A stretch of 26,059 nucleotides of DNA from Fidelibacterota bacterium. Its GTDB lineage: Bacteria; Fidelibacterota; UBA2242; JAFGTP01. A program made the translations under genes and the position numbers. The stretch spans positions 1 through 26,059 of the forward strand of contig JAIPHI010000007.1 of NCBI GenBank assembly GCA_021735285.1, in the 5' to 3' direction. This document shows, piece after piece, positions 8,010 to 17,979 of this stretch; positions within the stretch are counted from its first letter, which is position 1; every line of letters starts with the position of its first letter. Below the pieces are notes generated by a model. The model made no database searches. It had not been told where the DNA came from and saw only the letters and a list, made by a program, of their open reading frames with translations.

Positions 8010-10877
8010 ATGATTTACAATAAGATTTTATATAAATCGATGAAGAAAATTTTAACTTTATTACTTCCTGTCATTATGTCATTATCTTCTATATTGGGAG
8101 CCGCCTCAGGCAAGATTGTCGGTCATGTTTCCGAGGCTAAATCAGGTGAGCCAATTCGGGGAGCCAATATTATAGTTCTAGGAGCAAATAGAGGAGCGGC
8201 CACAGATCAAGAAGGAGATTATTATATACTAAATATATCACCCGGGGTTTATAAGGTGCGCGCTTCGGTAATAGGTTATAAACAGGTAACCAAAACAGAG
8301 GTGAATGTTGATATTAATCATACCACCCAGGTTAATTTTAAGTTAGAGAGTACTGTTCTGGAAGCGGGAGAATCGATTGAAGTGGTGGCTGAAAAACCCA
8401 TCATAGAAATCGATAAAACCTCAAGTCGCCAGATCATGGAGTCTAAAGAAATTACGGCTCGACCGGTAGCCCAGCTAGCTGACATGATGACCTCGATTCC
8501 AGGTGTTGATTTTAATCCTGAAGGTGAATTAACTGTCAGAATGGGAACCCTCGATCAGGTTTCTTTCTTGATCGATGGCATGCGGGCCCGCAATCCTCTA
8601 AATTCTCAACCTTATTATAATGTAAATTTAATGTCAATTAAAGAGCTGGAGATCATTACTGGTGGTTTTGATGCCGAGTATGGGGAGGCTCAATCCGGTG
8701 TGTTTAATATTGTCACTAAGGAAGGTACTGATAATTATTCAGGAACGGCTGAGTTTCGCTGGATACCACCGGGGGTCTATCATTGGGGAACACCTTTATA
8801 TGATTACTCCACTACTCGCTACTGGGAAAATACTCATGCCCGCCATTTGCAATGGTGGATTGACCATCCTGATATGTGGATAGATCCGCAAGGCCGTAAG
8901 GGCAATGATCCCAATTGTTCCTGGACACCGGAACAATCCTTCCAGCACTATATGGACACTCATCAACCGCTGACAGATTATACAGAACGCAGTTCTTATC
9001 AAACGGAATTTGCTCTGGGTGGCCCCACACCTCTTGATAATCTGAATTTTTTCGTATCCGGGCGTTATCGAACAGCCCCGCCTATTACCGGCAATGCTTA
9101 TCGTGACATGGGCAGCTGGATCGATGGTACTTATAAATTGACATATAATTTTGAGGGTAATAAAAGACTCCTGCTCTCCGGATATTATAATGAAGTCAAT
9201 TCATGCCATGGTATGGAGTGGATGGGACTAGAAGGCGACTATGGTAATAAATACGCTTATAATGACCGTAAGGGCTACCCTAAACAGAGACGGAATGGAC
9301 AGACTTTAAAATTTATTAATAATATTAAAAGTAATACTTATTATGAATTGTCCCTTTCCCGGGTTTTTAATTTTGAAAGCCAGTCAAAATTTCCAAGCGA
9401 TACCGCTGACTGGACTACAAGTGATATAAGAAAAGACTATTTACGAGCTTATGATTCTACCGGAACCCCCATTCCCAATGCCTGGAATGAAACCTATGGA
9501 CTTCATTATCAAGGTTATTGGTATCGAAAGCAAGATAATAATTCCGAATATAATTTCGAGGGGAAGATCACCAGCCAGGTCAACAAGTATTGGCAAATGA
9601 AAGGTGGGTTTGGATTTACATACTATTATTTTGATCGTTATCAGGAGGCCAGGGCCTGGGATGCAGTAGAAGACAGGATATATAAACCCTATCAGGGTAA
9701 TATTTTTTGGCAAAATAAATTAGAATTTGAAGGCCTGATAATGAATGTGGGACTCCGTTGGGATTTTTATAATCCTAATGATATTATTTATCTCGATACA
9801 TATGACCCTTTTGATGTAATTGCAGCTACAGAAGAAGGACGGGAACCTGATCCAGAAACCAAGCCAACCTATATTTTTGGTCAACTTTCACCCCGCATTG
9901 GAATTTCCCATCCGATCACAGAAAAATCGGTATTGCACTTCAATTACGGTCATTTTTTTCAACGCGCTAATTTTGGAGGATATGGGGAGGGTGAAGATAC
10001 TTACAGTATTCTCTCAACCTATATTATCGATCCGGAAACTGGTACTAAAGAACCCCGCAATCTGGGGAATCGAGAACTACATCCAAGAAAAACAGTTGCC
10101 TATGAATTAGGTATAGAACAGGATTTTGGTCCTCTTATGGCCGATGTAACTGCTTACTATAAAGACCGGACTGATCTGATACGTAGTGTGACGGTTATTA
10201 TGGATAATGGTCATCAATATAAAACATCGGGAAATTCTGATTATGCTGATGCCAAAGGAGTAGAATTATCTTTGAGAAGGCCGATCCGGGGCTTTTGGGG
10301 TGGATATGTAACCTATACCTGGGAAACCGGGATTCGCGGCATGTCGGGAGACCCGCATACACTTTATCCGCCCGAGGCAACAATGCAGGCCAGCCAGGAA
10401 TATCAGGTTGGTGACAGGCTCTCATATATGCGCCCCAACCTTTCAGCTAATTTTACGCTTGTTACTCCTTCAGATTTTTCATTACTGGGAGGAATTTTCG
10501 CAAACCTGCAGCTATCAATGGATTATTATGTTTCTTATCCTCATGATCAGATATCGAGTGATGTTTTTCAAGATGTTATTAATATCAACCGCCCGGCTAA
10601 TAAAAATGCAAATATCAGGATCAGAAAAGAAATTAATTTAACAAAAAATATACGTCCGGCACTTTTTATTGAAATGCAGAATGCTTTCAATAATAAGTGG
10701 CATAACACAGATCTGATGGAAGGTGATGTGACAGCTCAAGATCGAGTCCGATATATCAATTCTAATCTCAAGATATATCCCGAAAGAACTCCCAATAATG
10801 CTCCTTTTCCGGATTATGCTAGCTATACGAACCTTCCCCGAAAGATCACCTTTGGTATAGCTTTAACATTTGAATAA
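8010..10877 (+). CDS. TonB-dependent receptor with N-terminal carboxypeptidase-like regulatory domain
   Basis: This outer-membrane receptor should import a large ligand using TonB energy. The order is signal peptide (MKKILTLLLPVIMSLSSILG), a CarboxypepD_reg-like domain at about residues 35-110 (GKIVGHVSEAKSGEPIRGAN), a plug at about 125-240 (QLADMMTSIPGVDF, SFLIDGMRARNPL, ELEIITGGFDAEYGEAQSG), and a barrel up to the end (RKITFGIALTFE). At 955 residues it has normal length for this type. I place the start at the ATG at 8010, preceded by AAAAGGA; the ATG at 7974 has no ribosome site, and the ATG at 8040 would give a more compact signal peptide. It resembles the CirA/OmpA-like receptors of FCB bacteria rather than a strict SusC, and no SusD is next to it. 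The gene ends just before the next start, so the two are probably coupled. Confidence 0.92.
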   Translation: MIYNKILYKSMKKILTLLLPVIMSLSSILGAASGKIVGHVSEAKSGEPIRGANIIVLGANRGAATDQEGDYYILNISPGVYKVRASVIGYKQVTKTEVNVDINHTTQVNFKLESTVLEAGESIEVVAEKPIIEIDKTSSRQIMESKEITARPVAQLADMMTSIPGVDFNPEGELTVRMGTLDQVSFLIDGMRARNPLNSQPYYNVNLMSIKELEIITGGFDAEYGEAQSGVFNIVTKEGTDNYSGTAEFRWIPPGVYHWGTPLYDYSTTRYWENTHARHLQWWIDHPDMWIDPQGRKGNDPNCSWTPEQSFQHYMDTHQPLTDYTERSSYQTEFALGGPTPLDNLNFFVSGRYRTAPPITGNAYRDMGSWIDGTYKLTYNFEGNKRLLLSGYYNEVNSCHGMEWMGLEGDYGNKYAYNDRKGYPKQRRNGQTLKFINNIKSNTYYELSLSRVFNFESQSKFPSDTADWTTSDIRKDYLRAYDSTGTPIPNAWNETYGLHYQGYWYRKQDNNSEYNFEGKITSQVNKYWQMKGGFGFTYYYFDRYQEARAWDAVEDRIYKPYQGNIFWQNKLEFEGLIMNVGLRWDFYNPNDIIYLDTYDPFDVIAATEEGREPDPETKPTYIFGQLSPRIGISHPITEKSVLHFNYGHFFQRANFGGYGEGEDTYSILSTYIIDPETGTKEPRNLGNRELHPRKTVAYELGIEQDFGPLMADVTAYYKDRTDLIRSVTVIMDNGHQYKTSGNSDYADAKGVELSLRRPIRGFWGGYVTYTWETGIRGMSGDPHTLYPPEATMQASQEYQVGDRLSYMRPNLSANFTLVTPSDFSLLGGIFANLQLSMDYYVSYPHDQISSDVFQDVININRPANKNANIRIRKEINLTKNIRPALFIEMQNAFNNKWHNTDLMEGDVTAQDRVRYINSNLKIYPERTPNNAPFPDYASYTNLPRKITFGIALTFE

Positions 10878-10884
10878 AAAGAAA

Positions 10885-13122
10885 ATGGTAATAATTATGA
10901 ATGGTAGAATTTATCAATTAAAAGCATTATCTATTTTGATTATAATAATTATTTTTATTACTGGTAATCCTATTAGCCTGCGGGGTCAATGGAAAGCAAC
11001 ACACACCCGGGGCAAATTGTGGGAAACTATTAATAATATAGGTTTTATTGGGGATTTGGGAGCCTGGGACTATGAAGAGACGTCGGGTATTGGATTTTAT
11101 CCCGGATTTTCCGGCTACTCTTTTCCAACCTTTGAAGAAGATGCTAATGGCTGGATTACAGATGCGAATTTCCACAATTACCGCACTGGCCCCGCTCTGG
11201 TAGTTAAAAGTGGTGAACAGCTGGTTGCCCCTGATTATAGTCCTCAACAACAGGAATATCTTTTATATCACAGCTCTTTTTCCGGAGCTGATCATGGTAT
11301 ATTGTGGAATAATCCGCCTTTCAAAAAGACAAAGAATTTTGTAGGTGGGGCTGATTTTAACTCTTCTTTACCGGAGGAGATGAATTATTGCGAATTTCCC
11401 ACTGCAACCGGGATATCAGTTCAGATGCGCTCTATGGCCTGGAGTTTCCCTGATTACGATGATTTTATCATTTATGACTATACTTTTATAAATACCGGCG
11501 ATATGGTTATTCCATCTCTAGGCGAGGTGATGCATCATGAGCAAACTCTCGATTCGGTCTGGGTAGTTTTTCACAGCGGTATTCAGGTGTCTACTAAAGG
11601 GCATCTAAATTTTCACTACAATACGGACTTTATGCAATCAGCAGCACCTGCCGGGGGATTTGGAGGCTGGGATCAGCTCGAACATGGTGGTACTTATACT
11701 GATTATTTTGCTTTTGAAAATAATAAAGCCGATGGAAAGGGATTATTATTTTACAGTCGTGATTATAATGGCGGCCGTAGGCCTCATCCCAATGATACCT
11801 ATGGTAAAATGCCAAACTGGGAAGAGCAATTAAAATATGATGCTAGCTTTGAAAATATTGAACTGCAGGACCCAGCCTGTTTTGGATTTGCTTTTCTTTA
11901 TCGTTCCCTTCCCCAGGATGGAGAATCAACAGACCCCTTTGATGCTGACCCTAATTATGTCAATGTTTATAATGATGAGGGCGACAGTTTCCAGGGAAGA
12001 TCACTGGATATGAATGAATATTTTTCTACTGCTCGTTTGAGTAAGAAAGGTATGTACGATTTTATTACTCATAATAGAATTCCCGATGAAAATAACGGAG
12101 ACATGTACTGTTTTTATACTAATACTTTTGGCCCTTATTCAATGTCTCCCGGTGATACTGTTCGTTTAATATTAGCAGAAGTTGCTGGTAGTTTGGACCT
12201 TAATGAGGTTATTCGAGGAGACCCTGATCATAAATACCCTGATAGTTCTATAGCTGATATTCGCCGCAATGCAGAGGCAGCTCGTCGGGCTGTTAAGTGG
12301 GGATATGGTGCTCAGGTTGAAGGAATCAATCTGGCCGCTGATGTACCGGAATCACCTCCTGCTCCTAATTGCCAGGCAACTAATGCATCAGTAGGTGCTG
12401 ACACTGCTATAATTTCAGTAGAATGGGATAGGTTAGCAGAAGATACCGAGATCAAGGATGGTTCCGGAGAGGTCTTTTATGACGGTTCAGAAGACCTGAA
12501 TGGCTATCGTATTTATCGGGGCAAGGATAAACGAGGCATCTGGGAATTATTAGCTAATATTCCGATTGAAGAAGCAGAAAAATATTGGAATGAAGAGAGT
12601 GGCACTTATCAGTACAAAGATACAGATCTCCAATTTGGTTTTGAATCCCGTTATTATGTTCAGGCTTATAATGCTGATCCCAAAACCTGGGTATCAGCTA
12701 ATGGTACAACCGTAGAGGATCTGGGGGAATTGGTGAGTGATGATTATAATATGACTCCCCTGATTGGAGCTCGACCAGGACCTGTTTCTATTGAAGAAGG
12801 GTGGGATGTTTTTGTAGCTCCTAATCCCTTTGTTGAAGGTGATCCCGACCGCAGTTTTGGCGATCCAACACCATATAAAATAGAATTTCGTAATTTGCCA
12901 GAAGTCGCTACTATTAAAATATTTACATTATCCGGTGATCTGGTAAAAATAATCGAACATGGTCCTGATGAACAGGGTAACCTTTATGGAAGTGCTGCCT
13001 GGCACCAGCGTTCTGATGCTGGTTTGAGAGTTGCACCGGGGGTTTACATCTATGCCATCGAGTCGCATACAGAATTAACGAAAGGTAAGCGAACGGTTGG
13101 CAAATTAATGATCGTCAGATAA
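10885..13122 (+). CDS. Large secreted or surface protein with FnIII-like and T9SS-like C-terminal domains
   Basis: This protein of about 745 residues follows the TonB receptor and probably works beside it on the outside of the cell. A hydrophobic signal segment (LKALSILIIIIIFITG) is followed by a long region of unrecognised fold rich in Trp, Tyr and Asp (about 40-480). A fibronectin III-like domain follows (LNGYRIYRGKDKRGIWELL, then SRYYVQAYNAD). The tail of about 90 residues, with VFVAPNPFVEGD, IKIFTLSGDLVKIIE and GVYIYAIES, has the layout of a T9SS C-terminal sorting domain. The TTG at 10870 would overlap the receptor; the ATG at 10885 or 10897 is likelier, but no strong ribosome site decides. 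It may take the role SusD plays elsewhere; that is inference. Confidence 0.78.
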   Translation: MVIIMNGRIYQLKALSILIIIIIFITGNPISLRGQWKATHTRGKLWETINNIGFIGDLGAWDYEETSGIGFYPGFSGYSFPTFEEDANGWITDANFHNYRTGPALVVKSGEQLVAPDYSPQQQEYLLYHSSFSGADHGILWNNPPFKKTKNFVGGADFNSSLPEEMNYCEFPTATGISVQMRSMAWSFPDYDDFIIYDYTFINTGDMVIPSLGEVMHHEQTLDSVWVVFHSGIQVSTKGHLNFHYNTDFMQSAAPAGGFGGWDQLEHGGTYTDYFAFENNKADGKGLLFYSRDYNGGRRPHPNDTYGKMPNWEEQLKYDASFENIELQDPACFGFAFLYRSLPQDGESTDPFDADPNYVNVYNDEGDSFQGRSLDMNEYFSTARLSKKGMYDFITHNRIPDENNGDMYCFYTNTFGPYSMSPGDTVRLILAEVAGSLDLNEVIRGDPDHKYPDSSIADIRRNAEAARRAVKWGYGAQVEGINLAADVPESPPAPNCQATNASVGADTAIISVEWDRLAEDTEIKDGSGEVFYDGSEDLNGYRIYRGKDKRGIWELLANIPIEEAEKYWNEESGTYQYKDTDLQFGFESRYYVQAYNADPKTWVSANGTTVEDLGELVSDDYNMTPLIGARPGPVSIEEGWDVFVAPNPFVEGDPDRSFGDPTPYKIEFRNLPEVATIKIFTLSGDLVKIIEHGPDEQGNLYGSAAWHQRSDAGLRVAPGVYIYAIESHTELTKGKRTVGKLMIVR

Positions 13123-13169
13123 AGGCAATCTAAAGGTTTTTATAAATATAGAATTTGAAGGAATTTGAA

Positions 13170-14171
13170 ATGAAGCATATGAAATTAAAAACCATAAGCG
13201 TCCTTTTAATTATATTTACATTTTCTCGGTTTGGACAGGCAGGGAATGGTTTTAATAAAGCCGGGCGTACTTCCTTCCAGTTTTTAAAAATTGGAATTGG
13301 TGCCCGGGCTACAGCCCTTGGAGAAGCCTGTATAGCAAACATCAGTGGTGTCGATGCAATTTTATGGAATCCGGCAGCAGTGGCAAGTATTCAAAATTTC
13401 GAAACTTCTTTTAGTTACAATCAATGGTTAGGGGATATGAATATTATGTCTGGTGCGATTGGATATAAAGTTGGAGGAATTGGTGTGGTAGCGTTAGATT
13501 ATGTATCCTTAAATTATGGCGACATACCGGAAGCATTGGTAACAAACACCACAGGTAAACTGGATACCAGGACCGGAGAATATTTTTCAGGGGGAGACCT
13601 GCAAGTAGGACTTGCATTATCAAAACGCTTTACAAATAAACTATCGATCGGGATCCATACAAAATACTTACGCGAAGAACTTTTTACTTATTCTACTGAT
13701 CTCTGGGCTTTTGACGTGGGTACTTATTATCATACTGGCTGGAAAGGTGTCCGGCTGGCAATGAGTGCGCAAAATTTTGCTTCTCAAGCACGCTGGCTAT
13801 ATACCCAGCAAAAGATTAAACAACAATATCAATTACCACTTCTTTTTCGAATTGGAACCTCGATCGACCTCCTAGGAGGACCTGATCTATTTTTTGGGGG
13901 TAATCCCAATAAACAACGGCTTTCACTGAATTTCGATGCAATTCATTCCAATGATTATGCTGAACGTCTAAATATTGGTATGGAATACTGGCTATTTAAT
14001 AAATTTGCTTTACGGAGTGGATATCGCTTAAATCGAGATGAAGGAAAATTTAGTGCCGGTGGGGCTATCAATTATAAAACTTCACTTATCCATATGGTTA
14101 TAGATTATGCTTTTGTAGATTATGACTATTTGAATGCTGTTCATCGTTTTACAATAAAACTTAAGTTCTAG
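13170..14171 (+). CDS. PorV/PorQ-family outer-membrane barrel protein
   Basis: This 333-residue predicted barrel belongs to the PorV/PorQ group within the FadL superfamily. The N-terminal signature is clear: KAGRTSFQFLKIGIGARATA followed by LGEACIANISGVDAILWNPA, with the NPA of the plug. A signal peptide precedes it (LKTISVLLIIFTFSRFGQAG), and the chain ends in HRFTIKLKF with terminal Phe. PorV is known as the shuttle that carries T9SS cargo to the attachment complex, and its relatives commonly sit beside T9SS cargo genes. Here it directly follows a protein with a T9SS-like tail, which fits that role. The start is the ATG at 13170 with AAGGA about 8 bases upstream; an earlier TTG at 13155 has no support. 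It is probably the last gene of its unit. Confidence 0.88.
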   Translation: MKHMKLKTISVLLIIFTFSRFGQAGNGFNKAGRTSFQFLKIGIGARATALGEACIANISGVDAILWNPAAVASIQNFETSFSYNQWLGDMNIMSGAIGYKVGGIGVVALDYVSLNYGDIPEALVTNTTGKLDTRTGEYFSGGDLQVGLALSKRFTNKLSIGIHTKYLREELFTYSTDLWAFDVGTYYHTGWKGVRLAMSAQNFASQARWLYTQQKIKQQYQLPLLFRIGTSIDLLGGPDLFFGGNPNKQRLSLNFDAIHSNDYAERLNIGMEYWLFNKFALRSGYRLNRDEGKFSAGGAINYKTSLIHMVIDYAFVDYDYLNAVHRFTIKLKF

Positions 14172-14700
14172 TGTAAAGATTAATACCAGCCCCTTTAAAA
14201 AGAGTGTTTTTTTTGATAATTCCACTTGAAAAATATTTAGCCATTATTCAGGAGGATTAATCAAAATTTCTATTTTTTGCAAAATCGTGGGTTTTAAAAT
14301 GGACTTATTAACCTAAATATAAATAATAAATAAGAGACTTATAATATCAGAGCTTATATTTAGATTATAATAAACTATATGTTAAAATGACAATGTATAC
14401 TTGATACTTGAAAAGAGAAACTTGTATCGTCCTGAAATATTTTGCAATATAAAGGCCATTTAGGTCAATCTTGCTTATGACAGAATAAATTATGACGAAT
14501 CGGCGGTGGCAGAATATATATCTATTCCTGTTGAAATTATTTAAAATTTACTTTTGATATTTCTATTATATAATACAACCGAGTTGAAATCTATATTTTT
14601 AATTAGGAATTTCTATGAAGAATAATCAATAATAAGACTTACAAAAGATATTATACTCTGAATATATAACAAATTATTCACGAATTAAAAAGAGGACTGT
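14172..14700. other. 529-base non-coding gap between two transcription units
   Basis: No gene is supported here. The sequence is very AT-rich. A run of eight T at 14207-14214 after a weak CTTTAAAAAG pairing may end the preceding unit. GATAC at 14403-14407 and GTATC at 14424-14428 form a spaced inverted repeat that could be a regulator site. From 14464 to 14541 there is a 26-codon open stretch with no start codon (ending AVAEYISIPVEII) that reads like protein and may be a gene remnant. The segment should hold the promoter of the catabolic run that begins at 14701. Confidence 0.6.
14531..14556 (+). promoter_or_regulatory. Weak candidate promoter of Bacteroidota type
   Basis: TACTTTTG at 14549-14556 matches the TAnnTTTG element known at -7 in Bacteroidota promoters. 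The nearest upstream TTG (14531-14533) is spaced more tightly than usual. If real, it would give a leader of about 140 bases before the GH106-like gene. AT-rich sequence makes chance matches likely. Confidence 0.2.
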
Positions 14701-17700
14701 ATGACAATTTACAAGGATTTATTAAAGAAAGAAAAACTAACAGAAAATAGTTTCCAGAGCCCTCCCGATCGATTAAATATTCTTCCCTTCTGGTTCTGGA
14801 ATGGAGAGTTGAAAAAATCGGAGCTAGAATGGCAATTAAAGGAGTACTATGATCGTGGAATACCTGGTCTATTTATTCATGGTCGCTTTGGATTGAAAGT
14901 ACCTTATCTTTCTGAGGAATGGTTTGATAGGGTGGAGTTTGTGGTTAAGAAAGCTCGTGAAATTGGAATTGATATTTGGATCTATGATGAAATGAACTGG
15001 CCCAGTGGGTCAGCAAATAAGCAGGTGATAGAAAAATATCCGCATCTGGGTCAAAAATATCTGGAAATGGTTATCTTATGGATTGATGGACCTTTGTTTA
15101 CTTATCTGGAAGCGACCGATTCACGTTACATAAATACCAATGATGCAAAACCGATTGCAGCTTATGCTTGTAGTCAGGAGGAATTCGAAAATGGAATTGA
15201 GAATCTTATCGATCTAACTCCTAATCTATCCTTTGACAAAGTCATACCCTGGGAAGCACCGGAAGGTAAATGGGTCATGATGTATTTTCTGGAAAAAGAA
15301 ATAGATTACTATATAGACGCACTTAATCCTGAATCTACTTATCGCTTCATTGAATTGACCCATGAAAGATATAAGGATGCTGTTGGTAAGGATTTTGGAG
15401 ATATAGTTCCAGGCTTTTATACGGATGAGCCGGCAATGCACTATTATCAGGTGGGGATGGATAATTATGTCATTCCCTGGTCCAGCCAGATGTTTAAGAT
15501 ATTTCGTGAACGGAATGGCTATAGCTTAAAACCCCATCTTCCTGCTTTATATCAGAAAATGGATTCAAATACTAGTAAAATTCGCTATGATTTCTGGAAA
15601 ACACTTTCTGACCAATATGATGATAGCTATTATAAGCAAATTAGAGATTGGTGTGAAGATAACAATCTAATATTTACCGGTCATTTAATGTTTGAACACT
15701 GGTTGCGCGGGCATGCTCGTTGTGGTGGTAATGTTTTCCAACATCTGAAAAATATGCATATGACTGGTGTCGATCATCTCTATCCTCGAATTGGATCTGA
15801 AGAAGCGCCCCAGGAGCATGTAGAATTAAAACTGGCCAGCTCAGCAGCCCATCATTTCGGAAGTCCCCGCTTACTATGTGAATCAATGGGAGGAACCTAC
15901 TGGGACTGTACTCTGGAAAGAATGAAATGGATTGCTAACTGGGAATATGTACTTGGTGTTAATATATTCAATAATCATGGTTATCATTACTCAATCGAGG
16001 GAGAAAGAAAACGGGATTGGCCTCCATCCCAATTCTATCATCATACCTGGTGGAAATATTATGATCGATTTACTACCTATATCTCCAGGCTGGGACATAC
16101 CCTCAGTGCAGGTCATCATATTGCCGATGTTCTGATACTTTATCCTATGACCAGTATGTGGACTAATTATGTTCCCCAGGGGCATACGGATATTTCCAGT
16201 GTGATCGAAGAGGATTATAATGATCTTGCCGACGCTTTATTACGCTTACATTTTGATTATGATTATGTAGATGAGGATATATTAGCTGATGCTATCATTG
16301 AGAATGGTAAAATAAATATAAATGAAGAACAATATTCAGTGTTAATTCTTCCACCCCTTACCCATATTAAACAAAATACTTTTAAGGTTCTCCAAGAATA
16401 TATTGATCAAGGTGGGAAAGTAATAGCCAATCGACTTCTACCTGTTGAATTGGTCGAGACGGAAGACAAAATTGATGGAAAGAAACTGGAAAGATGTTTC
16501 AAAATAGATCCTCAGAATTTGCTAGATGATTTTAATGCTGAAGAAGTTAAAGAAGAGGTTTTGAATCCTGAAGAAAATATCTATATATTTAAAGGCAATG
16601 AATTGTCAGTAGATGTAAAGAGAGAAAGGTTGGGGAGAGTACTCAATCAATGTCTGAATCCTGATGCAATTATCGAGCATGAAGATGTTTTCTATCTTCA
16701 TCGACAACAGGATGATATGCATATTTACTTCCTAATTAATTCTTTGCAAGAGGATATTGGTGAGGTGTCGATTAGTTTTCGCAATGTAGGGCACCCGGAA
16801 ATATGGAATCCCCAAACAGGCGATACGCAGCCTATATATCCTTTTAAAGTTGAAGAAGATCGAATTAAACTTGAGTTGAATTTTGATTCTAGCCAATCCT
16901 ATATTCTGATGATCAGGAATCCGATTCCGGATGAGTATGTTACTGAGAGTAATTTAACTATCGATAGTGTTAACGATGGTCGGATAGTAGGCGTTGATCA
17001 TGATAATGAAGACAAGCCTTTTGTTAAAATTCAGCAAAAAGGCGGTGAGCAAATTCTTAAGGCTTCACCAAAGAAAAAGATGCCTTCAATAAAGTTAAAG
17101 TCGCCCTTTCAATTTGATATCGAGGATGATAATACCCTATGTATTTCTGACTGGAAAATGAAAGTCGATGAAAACCAGGATAGTAACAGTGGCTATTACG
17201 AAGAAGATTACGACGATAGTAACTGGTTATCAGTTACCAATGGCGCCTGGGAAATGCAATTACCACAGGAAAGAGATGAAGAGATCTATCCACAAACAGT
17301 ATTGTATCGAACCTGGTTCACAATTGATGATATGCCTGAAAATACACGTGTACTTATAGATGGATTTAGTGGGAGTGATTATACTCTTTTTATCAATGGA
17401 CAGGAAGTTCGTGATAAAGGTAAACGTAGTAAGCTGGATGCGGAAATTAACGAGGTTGATATTCAGAATTATCTAAAAAAAGGTAAAAATTTAGTTGCAA
17501 TCCAGCTAATTGTTAATCGTCGTACCGATGGTATTTTAGACCTGTTAAAAATAGTAGGTGATTTTGCTCTCAAACTTGAAAATGAGGAATATTGTATTGT
17601 TAAAAGAGAGTCTCGGATCAATACTGGGGATTGGACTGAGAAAGGCTTTCCCTATTATTCAGGAACAGGTATTTACTCTACGAAATTTGAATTAGCCGAA

Positions 17701-17964
17701 GAATATGTAAATGATAAGTTATTTTTAGAAGTGGATTGTGGAGAGGATGTACTGGAAGTCAGGATCAATGATAGTCCTGCAATCGTGAATACCTGGCACC
17801 CCTATAAGATTGATATTACCGATCATGTCAAAGAAGGGGAAAATCGGATTGAAATGAAAGTAACCAATACATTAATAAATATGCTGGAAGCGAAGAAAAA
17901 ACCCTCGGGTATTTTTAAGAATCCAGTAATAAAACATAAACGGATATTTGAGTTTAAATATTAA
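14701..17964 (+). CDS. GH106-like glycoside hydrolase (alpha-L-rhamnosidase family relative)
   Basis: This 1087-residue enzyme probably removes a terminal sugar from oligosaccharides. The N-terminus has the family pattern LPFWFWNGELKKSELEWQL, then GIPGLFIHGRFGL and IWIYDEMNWPSG, typical of GH106 alpha-L-rhamnosidases and their relatives. Candidate catalytic glutamates are E243 (FYTDEPAMHYY) and E394 (LLCESMGGTYWD); I infer these from context. A Rossmann-like stretch with PPLTHIKQNTFKVLQEYI follows at about 545-580. Two GH2-type jelly-roll domains end the protein, at about 860-960 (VLYRTWFTIDD) and 985-1085 (TGIYSTKFELAEEY). There is no signal peptide, so it probably acts in the cytoplasm on imported fragments. 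AGAGGA 6 bases upstream supports the start. Rhamnose specificity is not proven, since many GH106 relatives are uncharacterised. Confidence 0.8.
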   Translation: MTIYKDLLKKEKLTENSFQSPPDRLNILPFWFWNGELKKSELEWQLKEYYDRGIPGLFIHGRFGLKVPYLSEEWFDRVEFVVKKAREIGIDIWIYDEMNWPSGSANKQVIEKYPHLGQKYLEMVILWIDGPLFTYLEATDSRYINTNDAKPIAAYACSQEEFENGIENLIDLTPNLSFDKVIPWEAPEGKWVMMYFLEKEIDYYIDALNPESTYRFIELTHERYKDAVGKDFGDIVPGFYTDEPAMHYYQVGMDNYVIPWSSQMFKIFRERNGYSLKPHLPALYQKMDSNTSKIRYDFWKTLSDQYDDSYYKQIRDWCEDNNLIFTGHLMFEHWLRGHARCGGNVFQHLKNMHMTGVDHLYPRIGSEEAPQEHVELKLASSAAHHFGSPRLLCESMGGTYWDCTLERMKWIANWEYVLGVNIFNNHGYHYSIEGERKRDWPPSQFYHHTWWKYYDRFTTYISRLGHTLSAGHHIADVLILYPMTSMWTNYVPQGHTDISSVIEEDYNDLADALLRLHFDYDYVDEDILADAIIENGKININEEQYSVLILPPLTHIKQNTFKVLQEYIDQGGKVIANRLLPVELVETEDKIDGKKLERCFKIDPQNLLDDFNAEEVKEEVLNPEENIYIFKGNELSVDVKRERLGRVLNQCLNPDAIIEHEDVFYLHRQQDDMHIYFLINSLQEDIGEVSISFRNVGHPEIWNPQTGDTQPIYPFKVEEDRIKLELNFDSSQSYILMIRNPIPDEYVTESNLTIDSVNDGRIVGVDHDNEDKPFVKIQQKGGEQILKASPKKKMPSIKLKSPFQFDIEDDNTLCISDWKMKVDENQDSNSGYYEEDYDDSNWLSVTNGAWEMQLPQERDEEIYPQTVLYRTWFTIDDMPENTRVLIDGFSGSDYTLFINGQEVRDKGKRSKLDAEINEVDIQNYLKKGKNLVAIQLIVNRRTDGILDLLKIVGDFALKLENEEYCIVKRESRINTGDWTEKGFPYYSGTGIYSTKFELAEEYVNDKLFLEVDCGEDVLEVRINDSPAIVNTWHPYKIDITDHVKEGENRIEMKVTNTLINMLEAKKKPSGIFKNPVIKHKRIFEFKY

Positions 17965-17979
17965 TAATATGGAATAGTC

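Noticed and set aside
8010..13122. Assigning the receptor and following protein as a classical SusC/SusD pair
   Set aside because: The second protein has a T9SS-like tail and an FnIII-like domain, no lipobox, and no SusD-type helical repeat pattern.
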